Positions 18,599 through 26,936 are shown, counted from the first letter of the stretch. The stretch is 37,005 nt of DNA from Pseudomonas hunanensis (GCF_013393325.1 NZ_QJRC01000068.1:1-37005); one strand, 5' to 3'. A program made the numbers and translations. Notes: generated by a model not told the origin, from the sequence alone.

Positions 18599-20008
18599 TC
18601 AACCGGTAATAGGAGCCTGCAAGTGCCGGCTTGGGTAATGCTGTTCATACACCTTGCACACCCGCAGCACCTGCTCATCGGCGAAGCGCCCGGCCACCAC
18701 CTGCAGGCCCACCGGCAACCCTTCGCGGGTAAACCCGCAAGGCACCGAAGCCGCCGGCTGTTGCGTCAGGTTGAAGGGGTAGCTGAACGGCGTCCACTCC
18801 ATCCACTGCGCCATCCCCGACCCAGGCGGCACGTTGTGCCCAGCCTCGAATGCCACCAGCGGCAGCATGGGGGATAGCAGCACGTCATAGCGCTGGTGGA
18901 AGGCATTCATCTTCGCTATCAACGCTGCCCGCGCTTCAAGCGCCTGGGTGTATTCGCGCAGGTTGATCTGCGCCCCTTGCTCGGCAATCCAGCGCAGCCC
19001 AGGGTCCAGCAGCGCCCGTTGCTCTTCGCTGAGCGCGCCGGCCAGGCGGGCCGCGCCGGCGAACCACAAGGTGTTGAAGGTTTCCAGCGGGTCGCTGAAG
19101 CCAGGGTCCACTTCCTCTACCTGCGCACCCAGCCGCGCCAGGCGTTGCACCGCTTGTGCCACCAGCGCCTGGACCTGCGGGTCGACCTGCACGTAACCGA
19201 AATTCGCGCTGTAGGCGATGCGCAGGCCGCTCAGGTCTTGCTGCTGGCCCAGCCACGGTGTCTGCCGTGGTGCACCGGCCAGGCCATCACGGGCATCGGG
19301 GCGAGCGACACAATCGAGCATCAGCACCGCGTCGTCCACGGTGCGCGTCATTGGCCCCAAGTGCGACAGCACGGTCATGGCGCTGGCTGGCCACTGCGGC
19401 ACATAGCCGAAGGTTGGCTTGATGCCGAAGGTGCCGGTAAAGGCGCAGGGAATACGAATCGAGCCACCGGCATCGCTGCCCTGGTGCAGCACACCCAGGT
19501 TCAGCGCCGCGGCTGCTGCGGCACCACCCGACGAGCCGCCGGCAGTCAGCCTGGTATCCCAGGGGTTGCGGGTGATGCCGTACAGCGGATTGTCTGTTAC
19601 CCCTTTCCAGCCGAACTCCGGCGTGGTGGTCTTGCCCACCAGCACCGCCCCGGCCTCACGCATGAACGCGGAGAAGGGCGCATCGATGTCCCACGGCCCG
19701 GCGCCCGAGGTGGTGCGCGAGCCTTTGCGGGTGGGCATGCCTCGGGTCAGGGTCAGGTCCTTGATCGAAGCGGGTATGCCATCCAGCCGGCCACAGGGCT
19801 CGCCACGTTGCCAGCGCTGTTCGCTGGCGCGGGCGGCGGCGCGGGCCCCTTCGCCGTCGACATGGCAGTAGGCGTTGACTGCCGGGTTGTGCAGGTCGAT
19901 GCGCGCCAGCACATCGTCGACTACCTCGACTGGGGACAGTTGGCGGCGCTGGTACAGCTCGAGCAGTTCGGCGGCAGTGAACTCGCCAATCGCGGTTTTC
20001 TGGGTCAT
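18599..20008 (-). CDS. Amidase-signature family amidase
   Basis: 469-residue amidohydrolase with the complete Ser-cisSer-Lys triad: K83 (SIKDL), S159 (TAGGSSGG) and nucleophile S183 (GSDAGGSIRIP). The C-terminal GLPVGLQVV motif is also present. Such enzymes hydrolyse carboxamides; the exact substrate is not readable. The ATG at 20008 is chosen: it lies 1 bp after the upstream hydrolase stop and matches the family start, while 28 upstream codons would overlap that gene. It is the last gene of the gntR-Liv-hydrolase unit, suggesting it completes breakdown of the imported amide or ureido compound. Its 3' end contains a REP core as codons (18721-18738). Confidence 0.92.
   Translation of the reverse strand: MTQKTAIGEFTAAELLELYQRRQLSPVEVVDDVLARIDLHNPAVNAYCHVDGEGARAAARASEQRWQRGEPCGRLDGIPASIKDLTLTRGMPTRKGSRTTSGAGPWDIDAPFSAFMREAGAVLVGKTTTPEFGWKGVTDNPLYGITRNPWDTRLTAGGSSGGAAAAAALNLGVLHQGSDAGGSIRIPCAFTGTFGIKPTFGYVPQWPASAMTVLSHLGPMTRTVDDAVLMLDCVARPDARDGLAGAPRQTPWLGQQQDLSGLRIAYSANFGYVQVDPQVQALVAQAVQRLARLGAQVEEVDPGFSDPLETFNTLWFAGAARLAGALSEEQRALLDPGLRWIAEQGAQINLREYTQALEARAALIAKMNAFHQRYDVLLSPMLPLVAFEAGHNVPPGSGMAQWMEWTPFSYPFNLTQQPAASVPCGFTREGLPVGLQVVAGRFADEQVLRVCKVYEQHYPSRHLQAPITG
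18721..18738. repeat. REP core inside the amidase coding sequence
   Basis: CTTCGCGGGTAAACCCGC is identical over 18 bases to the REP unit at 18492-18509, about 230 bp away. On the minus strand it is read as the residues GFTRE within the conserved amidase segment PCGFTREGLPVG, so the reading frame and family motif are intact. Confidence 0.7.
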
Positions 20009-20009
20009 C

Positions 20010-21287
20010 TCAACGGGCTCCCGGGTTGGCGGCCTGGAACATGGCGCGCAACAGTACGTCACAGCCGTCGGCCAGGTCCTGCGGTGCGGCATTTTCGATT
20101 TCGTTGTGGCTGATGCCGCCCTCGCACGGCACGAAGATCATCCCGGCCGGGCCCAGCTCGGCGAGGAAGATGGCATCGTGGCCGGCGCCGCTGACGATAT
20201 CCATGTGGCTCAAGCCCAGCTCGCGCGCGCCCTGGCGCACGGCGTCCACGCACTGCTCGGCGAAATACAGCGGCGGGAAGTCGGCGGTCGGGGTCAGCGT
20301 GTAGCTCAGCCCGTGCTTGGCCGTGCTGCTTTCGATGGCGGCCTGTACTTCGCTGACCATGGCGGCGAGGTGCTTGGGGTCGAGGTGGCGCAGGTCGATG
20401 GTCATCTGCACCTGGCCTGGGATGACGTTGCGCGAGCCTGGGTGCAGGGTCAGGCAGCCCACTGTGCCGCAGGCATGTGGCTGGTGGGCGTGGGCCGTGC
20501 GGTTGACCGCAGCCACCACGTCGGCGGCGCCGACCAGGGCGTCCTTGCGCAGGTGCATGGGGGTGGGCCCGGCATGTGCCTCGACGCCGGTCAGCACCAG
20601 GTCGAACCACTTTTGTCCCAGACAGCCCTGAACCACGCCAATGGTGGTGCGCTGGTCTTCCAGCACCGGGCCCTGTTCGATATGCGCTTCGAAGTAGGCG
20701 CCGACGGCATGCCCGGTCGGCACGCGTGGGCCGGCGTAACCGATGCGCTGCAGCTCCGCGCCAACCGACACGCCCTGCTCGTCGACCTTGTCCAGGGTCT
20801 CCTGCAGGCCGAACTTCCCGGCGAACACGCCCGAGCCCATCATGCAGGGCGGGAAGCGCGAGCCTTCTTCGTTGGTCCACACCACCACTTCCAGTGGGGC
20901 TTCGGTGGTCAGCTTCAGGTCGTTGAGCGTGCGCATCACCTCAAGGCCTGCCATGACGCCGTAGCAGCCATCGAACTTGCCGCCGGTGGGTTGGGTATCG
21001 ATATGGCTACCGGTCATGACCGGCGGCAGGGCAGGGTTGCGGCCGGGGCGACGGGCAAAGATGTTGCCGATGGCGTCGACGCTGACCGTGCAGCCGGCCT
21101 CTTCGCACCAGCGTACGAACAGGTCGCGGGCCTGGCGGTCGAGGTCGGTCAGGGCCAGGCGGCACACGCCACCCTTGGCAGTGGCGCCGAGCTGGGCAAG
21201 GTCCATCAGCGATTGCCAAAGGCGCTCGCGGCTGACCAGTGAACCTTGGCCAAGCAAGTGCTGCGAAGGATCGGTGCGGGTGTTCAT
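20010..21287 (-). CDS. M20-family Zn-dependent carbamoylase / beta-ureidopropionase-like hydrolase
   Basis: 425-residue metalloamidase of the hydantoinase/carbamoylase type (N-carbamoyl-L-amino-acid hydrolase, allantoate amidohydrolase, beta-ureidopropionase). Metal ligands are seen at H95 (GSHIDTQ), D106 (GGKFDG), E140/E141 (TNEEGSRF) and the C-terminal SHNE. The run HIDTQPTGGKFDG resembles the beta-alanine synthase branch more than the usual HLDSV form. The product would be an amino acid plus ammonia and CO2. The start ATG has AGGAG 7 bp upstream, and the gene lies 13 bp after livF. It is part of the transporter operon, so the transporter substrate is probably an N-carbamoyl or ureido compound (inference). 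Confidence 0.88.
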   Translation of the reverse strand: MNTRTDPSQHLLGQGSLVSRERLWQSLMDLAQLGATAKGGVCRLALTDLDRQARDLFVRWCEEAGCTVSVDAIGNIFARRPGRNPALPPVMTGSHIDTQPTGGKFDGCYGVMAGLEVMRTLNDLKLTTEAPLEVVVWTNEEGSRFPPCMMGSGVFAGKFGLQETLDKVDEQGVSVGAELQRIGYAGPRVPTGHAVGAYFEAHIEQGPVLEDQRTTIGVVQGCLGQKWFDLVLTGVEAHAGPTPMHLRKDALVGAADVVAAVNRTAHAHQPHACGTVGCLTLHPGSRNVIPGQVQMTIDLRHLDPKHLAAMVSEVQAAIESSTAKHGLSYTLTPTADFPPLYFAEQCVDAVRQGARELGLSHMDIVSGAGHDAIFLAELGPAGMIFVPCEGGISHNEIENAAPQDLADGCDVLLRAMFQAANPGAR

Positions 21288-21300
21288 GGGCGTTCTCCTT

Positions 21301-21996
21301 TCAGGCGCTCAGGGCCAGGTAACGGTTCTTGATGCTTGGGTCCTCGCGGAACTGCGCGGCGCTGCCCTGGTAGGCGACCCGGCCCTGTTCAAGCACGTAA
21401 TGGCGATCGGCGAGTGCATCGCAGACCATCAGGTTTTGCTCCACCAGCAGGATCGACAGGCCTTCGTCCTTGATCCGCCGCAGGATCTTCACCAACTCGT
21501 CGACGATCACCGGGGCCAGGCCTTCGGTGGGTTCGTCGAGGATCAGCAGCTTGGGGCCGTTGAGCAGGGCGCGGGCGATGGCCAGCATCTGCTGCTCGCC
21601 ACCGGACAGGGCGAAACCACCATTGCGGCGCCGCTCCTTGAGCCGTGGGAACATGCTGTAGACGTCCTCCAGCTGCCAGCGGCTGGCCTTGCGCACGGCT
21701 ATCTTCAGGTTCTCTTCCACACTGAGCTGGCGGAAGATGCCACGGTGCTCAGGCACCAGGGCAATACCAAGCCGGGCGATATCGAAGATTTCACGGCCGA
21801 CCAACTGTTGGCCGTTGAAGCTGATCTGCCCCTGCCGTGGGCGGACGATGCCAAGGATGCTGCGCAGGGTGGTGGTCTTGCCGGCACCATTGCGCCCGAG
21901 CAGCGTCACCAGTTCGCCTGCTTCAACCTTGAGCGAGACACCTTCGAGCACATGGCTCTTGTCGTAATAGGAGTGGATCGAATCGACGTTGAGCAT
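21301..21996 (-). CDS. Branched-chain-amino-acid-type ABC transporter ATPase, LivF family
   Basis: 231-residue ATP-binding subunit. Walker A GRNGAGKTT, signature LSGGEQQML, Walker B LLILDEPTEGLAP, and the LivF-typical ALVPEHRGIF. Overlaps the livG stop by 1 bp (TGATG). The Liv (HAAT) family also includes urea, amide and other solute importers, so the LivF name describes family, not substrate. Confidence 0.93.
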   Translation of the reverse strand: MLNVDSIHSYYDKSHVLEGVSLKVEAGELVTLLGRNGAGKTTTLRSILGIVRPRQGQISFNGQQLVGREIFDIARLGIALVPEHRGIFRQLSVEENLKIAVRKASRWQLEDVYSMFPRLKERRRNGGFALSGGEQQMLAIARALLNGPKLLILDEPTEGLAPVIVDELVKILRRIKDEGLSILLVEQNLMVCDALADRHYVLEQGRVAYQGSAAQFREDPSIKNRYLALSA

Positions 21997-22751
21997 CAGG
22001 CGGCCTCTCCAAGGTAGGCGGTGCGTACGCGCTCGTCGTTGCGCACCTGTTCAGGGGTACCCTCGACCAGAATCTGGCCGTGGCTCATCACCGTGATGCG
22101 CTGGCTGATCGACATGACGATGCTCATGTTGTGCTCGATCAGCAGCACGGTGTGGTCGCGGCCGAGGTCGCTGATCAGGTCGGTCATCACCGGAATGTCG
22201 TCGATGCCCATGCCCGAGGTGGGTTCGTCGAGCATCAGCAGGGTGGGCTTGGCGCAGATCGACATGCCCACTTCCAGCACCCGTTGCTGGCCGTGTGACA
22301 GCTCGCCGGCCAGGGTTTCGGCGCGGGCGCTCAGCTTCAGGCGTTCCAGCACCTGGTCGGCGGTGTTCCAGTGGCTGCGTTTGTGCTCCACACTGCGCCA
22401 GAAATTCAGGGCGCCCAGGCCGTCTCGGCCCTGGGCGGCCAAGCGCAGGTTTTCGCGCACGGACAGGTTTTGGAACAGGCTGGTGAGCTGGAACGAACGC
22501 GCCATGCCCAGCGCCACCCGCCCGTGGGACGGCTTGCGGATGATGTCCTGGCCGTTGAACAGGATCTTGCCCGCCGTGGCCTGACGCTCGCCGGTCAAGC
22601 AGTGGAACAGGCTGGTCTTGCCAGCACCGTTGGGGCCGATGACGGTGTGGATGGTGCCGGCGCGGACCTTGAGGTCAACGCCTGCGACTGCCTTGAACGG
22701 CCCGTAGGCCAGCTCCAGTTGGCGGGTTTCCAGGAGGTAGTCGCTCATCAT
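21996..22751 (-). CDS. Branched-chain-amino-acid-type ABC transporter ATPase, LivG family
   Basis: 251-residue ATPase. Walker A GPNGAGKTS, the LivG-typical GMARSFQLTSLF, signature LSHGQQRVLE, Walker B LLMLDEPTSGM. The first ATG (22751) overlaps the livM stop as ATGA; a second ATG three bases on (22748) has better spacing (8 bp) from GGAG, so the start is uncertain by one codon. Pairs with the LivF protein in the importer. Confidence 0.93.
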   Translation of the reverse strand: MMSDYLLETRQLELAYGPFKAVAGVDLKVRAGTIHTVIGPNGAGKTSLFHCLTGERQATAGKILFNGQDIIRKPSHGRVALGMARSFQLTSLFQNLSVRENLRLAAQGRDGLGALNFWRSVEHKRSHWNTADQVLERLKLSARAETLAGELSHGQQRVLEVGMSICAKPTLLMLDEPTSGMGIDDIPVMTDLISDLGRDHTVLLIEHNMSIVMSISQRITVMSHGQILVEGTPEQVRNDERVRTAYLGEAA

Positions 22752-23767
22752 AGGGTCTCCTTGGTCTTGGCCTGGGATTTGTCATTGGCACTGCGGGTGG
22801 CCAGCAGGCGCTTGCCCAGTTCGGCCAGTCCACCCCACAGGCCGCCCCGCATGAACACCACCACCAGAATCAGGATGACCCCCAGCAGCATCAGCCAGCG
22901 TGGCCACAGCTCCGACAGCACGTCACCCAGCAGCACGATGGCGCCGGCCCCCAGCAGTGAGCCGAACAACGAGCCGGTGCCGCCGACGATGGTCATGATC
23001 AGGATGTTCTCGCTCATCATCAGGTCGATGTTCGACAGCGGCGCAAAGTGCAGCAGCATGGCGTACAGCGCGCCGGCGATGCCGGTGATGGCGCCCGACA
23101 GCATGAACACCAGGATCTTGAAGTGGCGGGTGTCGTAGCCAATGGCGGCAGCGCGGGTCTCGTTCTCGCGGATAGCCAGCAGGGTGCTGCCGAATGGCGA
23201 GCGGATCACCCGCAAGGCAGCGGCGAAAATCAACAGGAACAGCACGGCGACGAACACATAGAAATGCCGAGGGTCAGCCAGGTCGACCAGCACATGGCCG
23301 GCGATTTCGATGTTGGGCCGGGGCACATCGAGCAGGCCGTTGTCGCCGCCGGTCCAGCCGCTTAGGGTATAAGCCAGGAAATAGGCCATCTGGCTGAAGG
23401 CCAGGGTCAGCATGACGAAGTAGATGCCCGTGCGGCGGATCGCCAATGCGCCCACCAGCAGTGCCAGGAAGGCGCCGAACACGGCTGCGCCAAGCAGCGC
23501 GGCGAACATGCCCCAGTGCAGGTGAATCATCAGCAGCGCCGCGCCATAGGCGCCCACGCCAAAGAAGATGCCCTGGCCGAACGACAGCAGGCCGGTGTAG
23601 CCGAGCAGCAGGTTGCAGGCCAGGGCGGCCAGGGCAAAGATCAGGATTTCGGTGGCCAGGGTGGCCGAAGGCAGCAGCAACGGCAGCGCCACCAGGCTGG
23701 CAACCACCAGCAACAGCAGTGCCGGGGCGCGGCCCTTGGCGACTGGCAATGGGTTTTTCTCGCTCAT
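22748..23767 (-). CDS. Branched-chain-amino-acid-type ABC transporter permease, LivM family
   Basis: 339-residue permease with about nine membrane segments, the LivM motif NLLLGYTGLLSFGQGIFFGVGAYG in parts and the cytoplasmic loop SPFGSTLLAIRENETRAAAIGY in parts. The ATG at 23767 is chosen: GGAGAG lies 8 bp upstream and the livH stop 1 bp before; a start at 23791 would overlap livH. Ends by overlapping livG. Confidence 0.93.
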   Translation of the reverse strand: MSEKNPLPVAKGRAPALLLLVVASLVALPLLLPSATLATEILIFALAALACNLLLGYTGLLSFGQGIFFGVGAYGAALLMIHLHWGMFAALLGAAVFGAFLALLVGALAIRRTGIYFVMLTLAFSQMAYFLAYTLSGWTGGDNGLLDVPRPNIEIAGHVLVDLADPRHFYVFVAVLFLLIFAAALRVIRSPFGSTLLAIRENETRAAAIGYDTRHFKILVFMLSGAITGIAGALYAMLLHFAPLSNIDLMMSENILIMTIVGGTGSLFGSLLGAGAIVLLGDVLSELWPRWLMLLGVILILVVVFMRGGLWGGLAELGKRLLATRSANDKSQAKTKETL

Positions 23768-23768
23768 G

Positions 23769-24629
23769 TCAGGCTCTCCCAAACAGGCCATAGGGACGGA
23801 CCAGGATCACTGCGGCCATGGCGCCGTAGATCATCAGGCTGGCGCCTTGCGGCCAGAGGCTGGTCATCATGCTTTGCACCACACCCACCAGCAGGCCGCC
23901 AACCAGCGCACCGCCGAACGAGCCCATGCCGCCGATCACCACCACCACGAAGGCAATGCCGAGGATCTCCGGGCCGACGAAAGGCTGGGCGCCGCGTAGT
24001 GGTGCGAACAGCACACCCGCCACGCCGGCCAGGCCCACGCCCAGGGCGAAGGTCAGGGAGAACAGGCGAAAGATATTGGTGCCCAGCAGCGATACGGTTT
24101 CGGTGCTTTCGCTACCCGCGCGCACCAGTGCGCCGAAGCGGGTGCGCTCCAGCAGCAACCACAAGCCAACGCCGATCAGCGCGGCGAAGCCGATCAGGAA
24201 CAGGCGGTAGTAGGGGTAGATGAAGTCACCGAGGATCAGCACGCCGCGCAGCTCCGGCGGTACGGCAATGTTCTTGCCCACCGGGCCCCAGATCAGCACC
24301 GAGGCTTCCTGGATGATCAGTGCGATGCCGAGGGTGACGAGGATCTGGAAGGTGTGCGGCAGGTGGTAGATGCGCTTGATCAACAGGCGCTCGACGGCCC
24401 ACGCCAGTGCGGCCACTACCAGCGGCGCAATCAGCAGCGCCAGCCAGAAGTTGCCGGTTATCGCTACGGCGGTGTAGCACAGGTAGGCGCCCAGCAAGAA
24501 GAACGCACCGTGGGCGAAGTTGACGAAGTTGAGCAGGCCGAAAATGATCGTCAGGCCCACGGCGATGAGGAAGTAGATCATCCCCAGGCCCAGGCCGTTG
24601 AGCAGTTGGAACAGGTACAAATCGAGCAT
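23769..24629 (-). CDS. Branched-chain-amino-acid-type ABC transporter permease, LivH family
   Basis: 286-residue permease. The N-terminus QLLNGLGLGMIYFLIAVGLT in parts, then IFGLLNFVNFAHGAFFLLGAY in parts, and the late segment GGMGSFGGALVGGLLVG are LivH marks. It follows the binding-protein gene after 65 bp, the largest gap downstream of that gene in the operon, and precedes livM by 1 bp. Confidence 0.93.
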   Translation of the reverse strand: MLDLYLFQLLNGLGLGMIYFLIAVGLTIIFGLLNFVNFAHGAFFLLGAYLCYTAVAITGNFWLALLIAPLVVAALAWAVERLLIKRIYHLPHTFQILVTLGIALIIQEASVLIWGPVGKNIAVPPELRGVLILGDFIYPYYRLFLIGFAALIGVGLWLLLERTRFGALVRAGSESTETVSLLGTNIFRLFSLTFALGVGLAGVAGVLFAPLRGAQPFVGPEILGIAFVVVVIGGMGSFGGALVGGLLVGVVQSMMTSLWPQGASLMIYGAMAAVILVRPYGLFGRA

Positions 24630-24637
24630 GAGCGTGC

Positions 24638-24655
24638 CCTCGACAGCGCGCGAGG
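24638..24655 (-). other. Small hairpin between the binding-protein and livH genes
   Basis: CCTCG and CGAGG with an 8-bp loop lie in the 65-bp gap, close to the livH start. In many importer operons a hairpin after the binding-protein gene lowers expression of the downstream genes relative to it. The stem is short, so this is only a candidate. Confidence 0.3.
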
Positions 24656-24694
24656 CGGCTGCCTGTACAAGTGTTTGTGACTAACGCCGCGGCT

Positions 24695-25897
24695 TCAGGC
24701 CAGGGCGCAACCGGTGTGGTCGACCTCGACGAACGAGCGGCCCGAACTGATGACTTCGGCCAGGTCGTCCTCGTCGCGCATCTGCCCCTGGGGCTTGCCG
24801 CGCAGCAGGTAGTAATCCTTGAGCACCTGATGGTCACCCGGGCGGATCAGTTCTTCGCCGGTCGGGCCTTGGAAGCGCATGCCCTGCAATGCCGCAGACA
24901 CGGCGGCACCGTCCAGGCTGCCAGCCTTGACGATGGCCTCGAGCATGACCTTGGTGCCGATGTAGTCAGCGGCCAGTGGGTAGTTGGGGTTGATGCCGTA
25001 AGCCTTGCGGGTGGCGGCGACCAACTGCTTGTTCAACGGGGTATCGACCTGGTGCCAGTACTGCGCGCCCAGGTACACGCCCTCGAGCACGTCGCTGCCC
25101 AGCTCCTGGAACTGGTCGAGGCCGGCAGACCACACCATCAGCACTTTCATGCGGTCCTTGATGCCGAAGTTGACCGCCTGGCGCAGGGCGTTGGAGGCCT
25201 GGCTGCCGAAGTTGAGCAACACCAGCACGTCGGGTTTTGCGGCGATGGCGTTGGTCAGGTAGCCAGAGAATTCCTGCTCCTGCAGCGAGTGGTAGCTGTT
25301 ACCGATGTGTTCCACCCCAAGCTCGGCGAACACCTTGCGGGCGTTGTCCAGCAACGCGTCACCGAACACGTATTGCGGGGTGATGGTGTACCAGCGCTTG
25401 GCCTGTGGTAGTTGGCGGATCATCGGCACCAAGGTTTCGCGAATGGCGCCGTAGGTGGGCACCGACCAGCGGAAGGTCGAGGCGTTGCAGTCTTTGCCGG
25501 TGATTTCGTCGGCGCCCACAGGCGTCATGAACACGCCGCCGGCTTTGTGGATTTCCTTCGACACCGCCAGTGCCGAGGAGGACAGGGTGCAGCCCTGGAA
25601 GAAGCGTGCGCCATCCTGGCCGATGGCTTCCTGTACCTTGCGCACCGCCTTGCCGGCGTTGCCTTCGGTGTCGATGACTTTGTACTTGAGCGGGTGGCCG
25701 AGCAGCTGGGGGTACTCGGCAATGGCCAGGCGCGAGCCCATGTCGGCGTACTTGCCGTAGCTGGCGAAGGCGCCCGACATGGACTTGAGCCCATAGAAGG
25801 TCAACGGTTGGTCGGCGAATGCCCGGTGCGCCCCCAAGGGGAGGCTACCTAAGGCACCCAGGGCAAGGCCTGCCTTGAGCAGGGTACGTCTTTGCAT
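24695..25897 (-). CDS. ABC transporter substrate-binding protein (type I, Liv/amide family)
   Basis: 400-residue periplasmic binding protein. The N-terminus MQRRTLLKAGLALGALG has a twin arginine (R3, R4), a hydrophobic stretch and an AFA-D cleavage site (about residue 28), so it looks like a Tat substrate rather than a Sec one. The mature protein has the type I fold marks (GAFASYGKYADMGSRLAIAE in parts, TFRWSVPTYG, WYTITPQYVFGDA). The similarity is to the branched-chain amino acid / amide / urea binding group; the ligand cannot be named. AAGGAG lies 8 bp before the ATG. It is the first gene of the transporter unit after the regulator, 90 bp from it. Confidence 0.88.
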   Translation of the reverse strand: MQRRTLLKAGLALGALGSLPLGAHRAFADQPLTFYGLKSMSGAFASYGKYADMGSRLAIAEYPQLLGHPLKYKVIDTEGNAGKAVRKVQEAIGQDGARFFQGCTLSSSALAVSKEIHKAGGVFMTPVGADEITGKDCNASTFRWSVPTYGAIRETLVPMIRQLPQAKRWYTITPQYVFGDALLDNARKVFAELGVEHIGNSYHSLQEQEFSGYLTNAIAAKPDVLVLLNFGSQASNALRQAVNFGIKDRMKVLMVWSAGLDQFQELGSDVLEGVYLGAQYWHQVDTPLNKQLVAATRKAYGINPNYPLAADYIGTKVMLEAIVKAGSLDGAAVSAALQGMRFQGPTGEELIRPGDHQVLKDYYLLRGKPQGQMRDEDDLAEVISSGRSFVEVDHTGCALA

Positions 25898-25957
25898 GAG
25901 TAACTCCTTGGTTGTGGTTATTAGGCAGGAGTGGCAATGACAAAGCGGGTACGGCCG

Positions 25958-25973
25958 GGCCTGTGTGCAGGCC
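25958..25973. promoter_or_regulatory. Inverted repeat between gntR and the binding-protein gene
   Basis: GGCCTG, TGTG, CAGGCC. The 6-bp arms are perfect and lie 15 bp after the gntR stop and about 60 bp before the binding-protein ATG. It could be a weak terminator of gntR, an attenuator or a binding site near the transporter promoter. It does not resemble the AT-rich palindrome at 26767-26784. Confidence 0.35.
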
Positions 25974-25987
25974 TCTTTCCAGGCGCA

Positions 25988-26767
25988 TCAGTGGTTGTGG
26001 TTGAACTCCAGCAGGAAGTTACGGGCAACCTCGCCTTCCAGCGCGGTCATGTGGTGCTCGGCGTCGCACATGTGTTCGTGCATCAGCCGGCGTACAGCGG
26101 GTTCGTCGCTGGCGCGCAGGGCGGTCAGCAGTTGCTTGTGGTAGTCGATGTTGGCGGCGGCGAACTGTTGGCGCTTGGGCAGGTAGGCCTTTTTCAGCAC
26201 TACCAGGTCGCGCAACAGGTCGTTGAGGAACACCGCCATGAAACGCAGCAACGGGTTGGGGCAGCGGTCGGCCAGCAAGGTGTGGAACTCCAGCTCGGCC
26301 AGGCGCTGCTCGCGCTGGCCTTCTTCGCTGTCTTCCGGCGCGCTGCAGAAATCGATGTTGGCCTGCAGCACGGCATAGTCCGCTTCGCTCAGCTTGCCCA
26401 TCACCGAGACCGCCAGCTCCACCTCGATGACTTTGCGCAGCTGGTACACCTGCTCGCCGTCCAGGTGTTGAAAGTGCAGGTAGTTGCGCAACGCACGGCT
26501 GGCCGGTTCGGTGCCCACTTCGTTCAGGTAGGCGCCGCCGGTCGGCCCGGTACGGGTGCTCACCAGGCCTTCGACCTCCAACGCCTTGAGCGCTTCGCGG
26601 GCGGTGCCCTTGGAACACTCGAAATGCTCCATCAGCTCACGTTCGGTGGGCAGGCGATCGCCTGGGTGCAGCGCTTCGGTGACGATCGAGCGCTTGACCG
26701 ATTCGACGATCACATCGGACAGCTTCTGGCGCTTGCGTTTGGGTTTGAGCATTTCGCTATTTTTCAT
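25988..26767 (-). CDS. GntR-family transcriptional regulator (FadR/FCD type)
   Basis: 259-residue regulator. The N-terminal winged helix-turn-helix has the GntR marks GDRLPTERELMEHFECSKGTAREALKALEVEGLV in parts (about residues 36-69). The rest is an all-helical FCD ligand-binding domain with the histidines expected for metal and effector binding (FHTLL, YHKQLL, HMCDAEHH). It precedes the transporter and hydrolase genes in the same direction, so it most likely controls them in response to the substrate or a breakdown product. The ATG at 26767 lies inside an 18-bp palindrome (26767-26784) and has no clear ribosome-binding site; an ATG at 26752 is an alternative. Confidence 0.9.
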   Translation of the reverse strand: MKNSEMLKPKRKRQKLSDVIVESVKRSIVTEALHPGDRLPTERELMEHFECSKGTAREALKALEVEGLVSTRTGPTGGAYLNEVGTEPASRALRNYLHFQHLDGEQVYQLRKVIEVELAVSVMGKLSEADYAVLQANIDFCSAPEDSEEGQREQRLAELEFHTLLADRCPNPLLRFMAVFLNDLLRDLVVLKKAYLPKRQQFAAANIDYHKQLLTALRASDEPAVRRLMHEHMCDAEHHMTALEGEVARNFLLEFNHNH

Positions 26768-26784
26768 ATTTATGCGGATAAATA
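26767..26784. promoter_or_regulatory. Palindromic operator over the gntR start
   Basis: TATTTAT, GCGG, ATAAATA: two perfect 7-bp arms with a 4-bp centre, overlapping the first base of the gntR ATG. Upstream on the minus strand is a possible promoter, TTGACC (26815-26810), 17 bp, CTAAAT (26792-26787). The palindrome would then sit just after the -10, the classical place for autorepression. Its length fits a GntR-family dimer site. Confidence 0.6.
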
Positions 26785-26899
26785 GGATTTAGCGAATTTT
26801 ACTGGGGTGGGTCAATGCTGGCGGCGGGGGAGGGGTCGTAAATGGTGTGAAAGGGTCGGGGAGGGATAAGTATCGGCAGGAGTATGCGTAGCGAGTGTA

Positions 26900-26920
26900 G
26901 GAGCGACGCAAGGTCGCTCC
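26900..26920. repeat. Short palindromic repeat (GGAGCGAC type)
   Basis: GGAGCGAC, GCAAG, GTCGCTCC. The 8-bp arms are perfect. The flanking TGTAGGAGCG is shared with the repeat at 36917-36925, so both probably belong to one repeat family distinct from the GCGGGTTTACCCGC REPs. It lies 16 bp after the stop of the small gene at 26937 and could end its transcript. The rest of 26785-26936 shows no gene. Confidence 0.5.
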
Positions 26921-26936
26921 ACAGCGGGCTTTGTGT

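Noticed and set aside
25898..25987. Sigma-70 promoter (TTGTCA ... TAATAA) for the binding-protein gene
   Set aside because: The spacer is only 14 bp, too short for a normal promoter.
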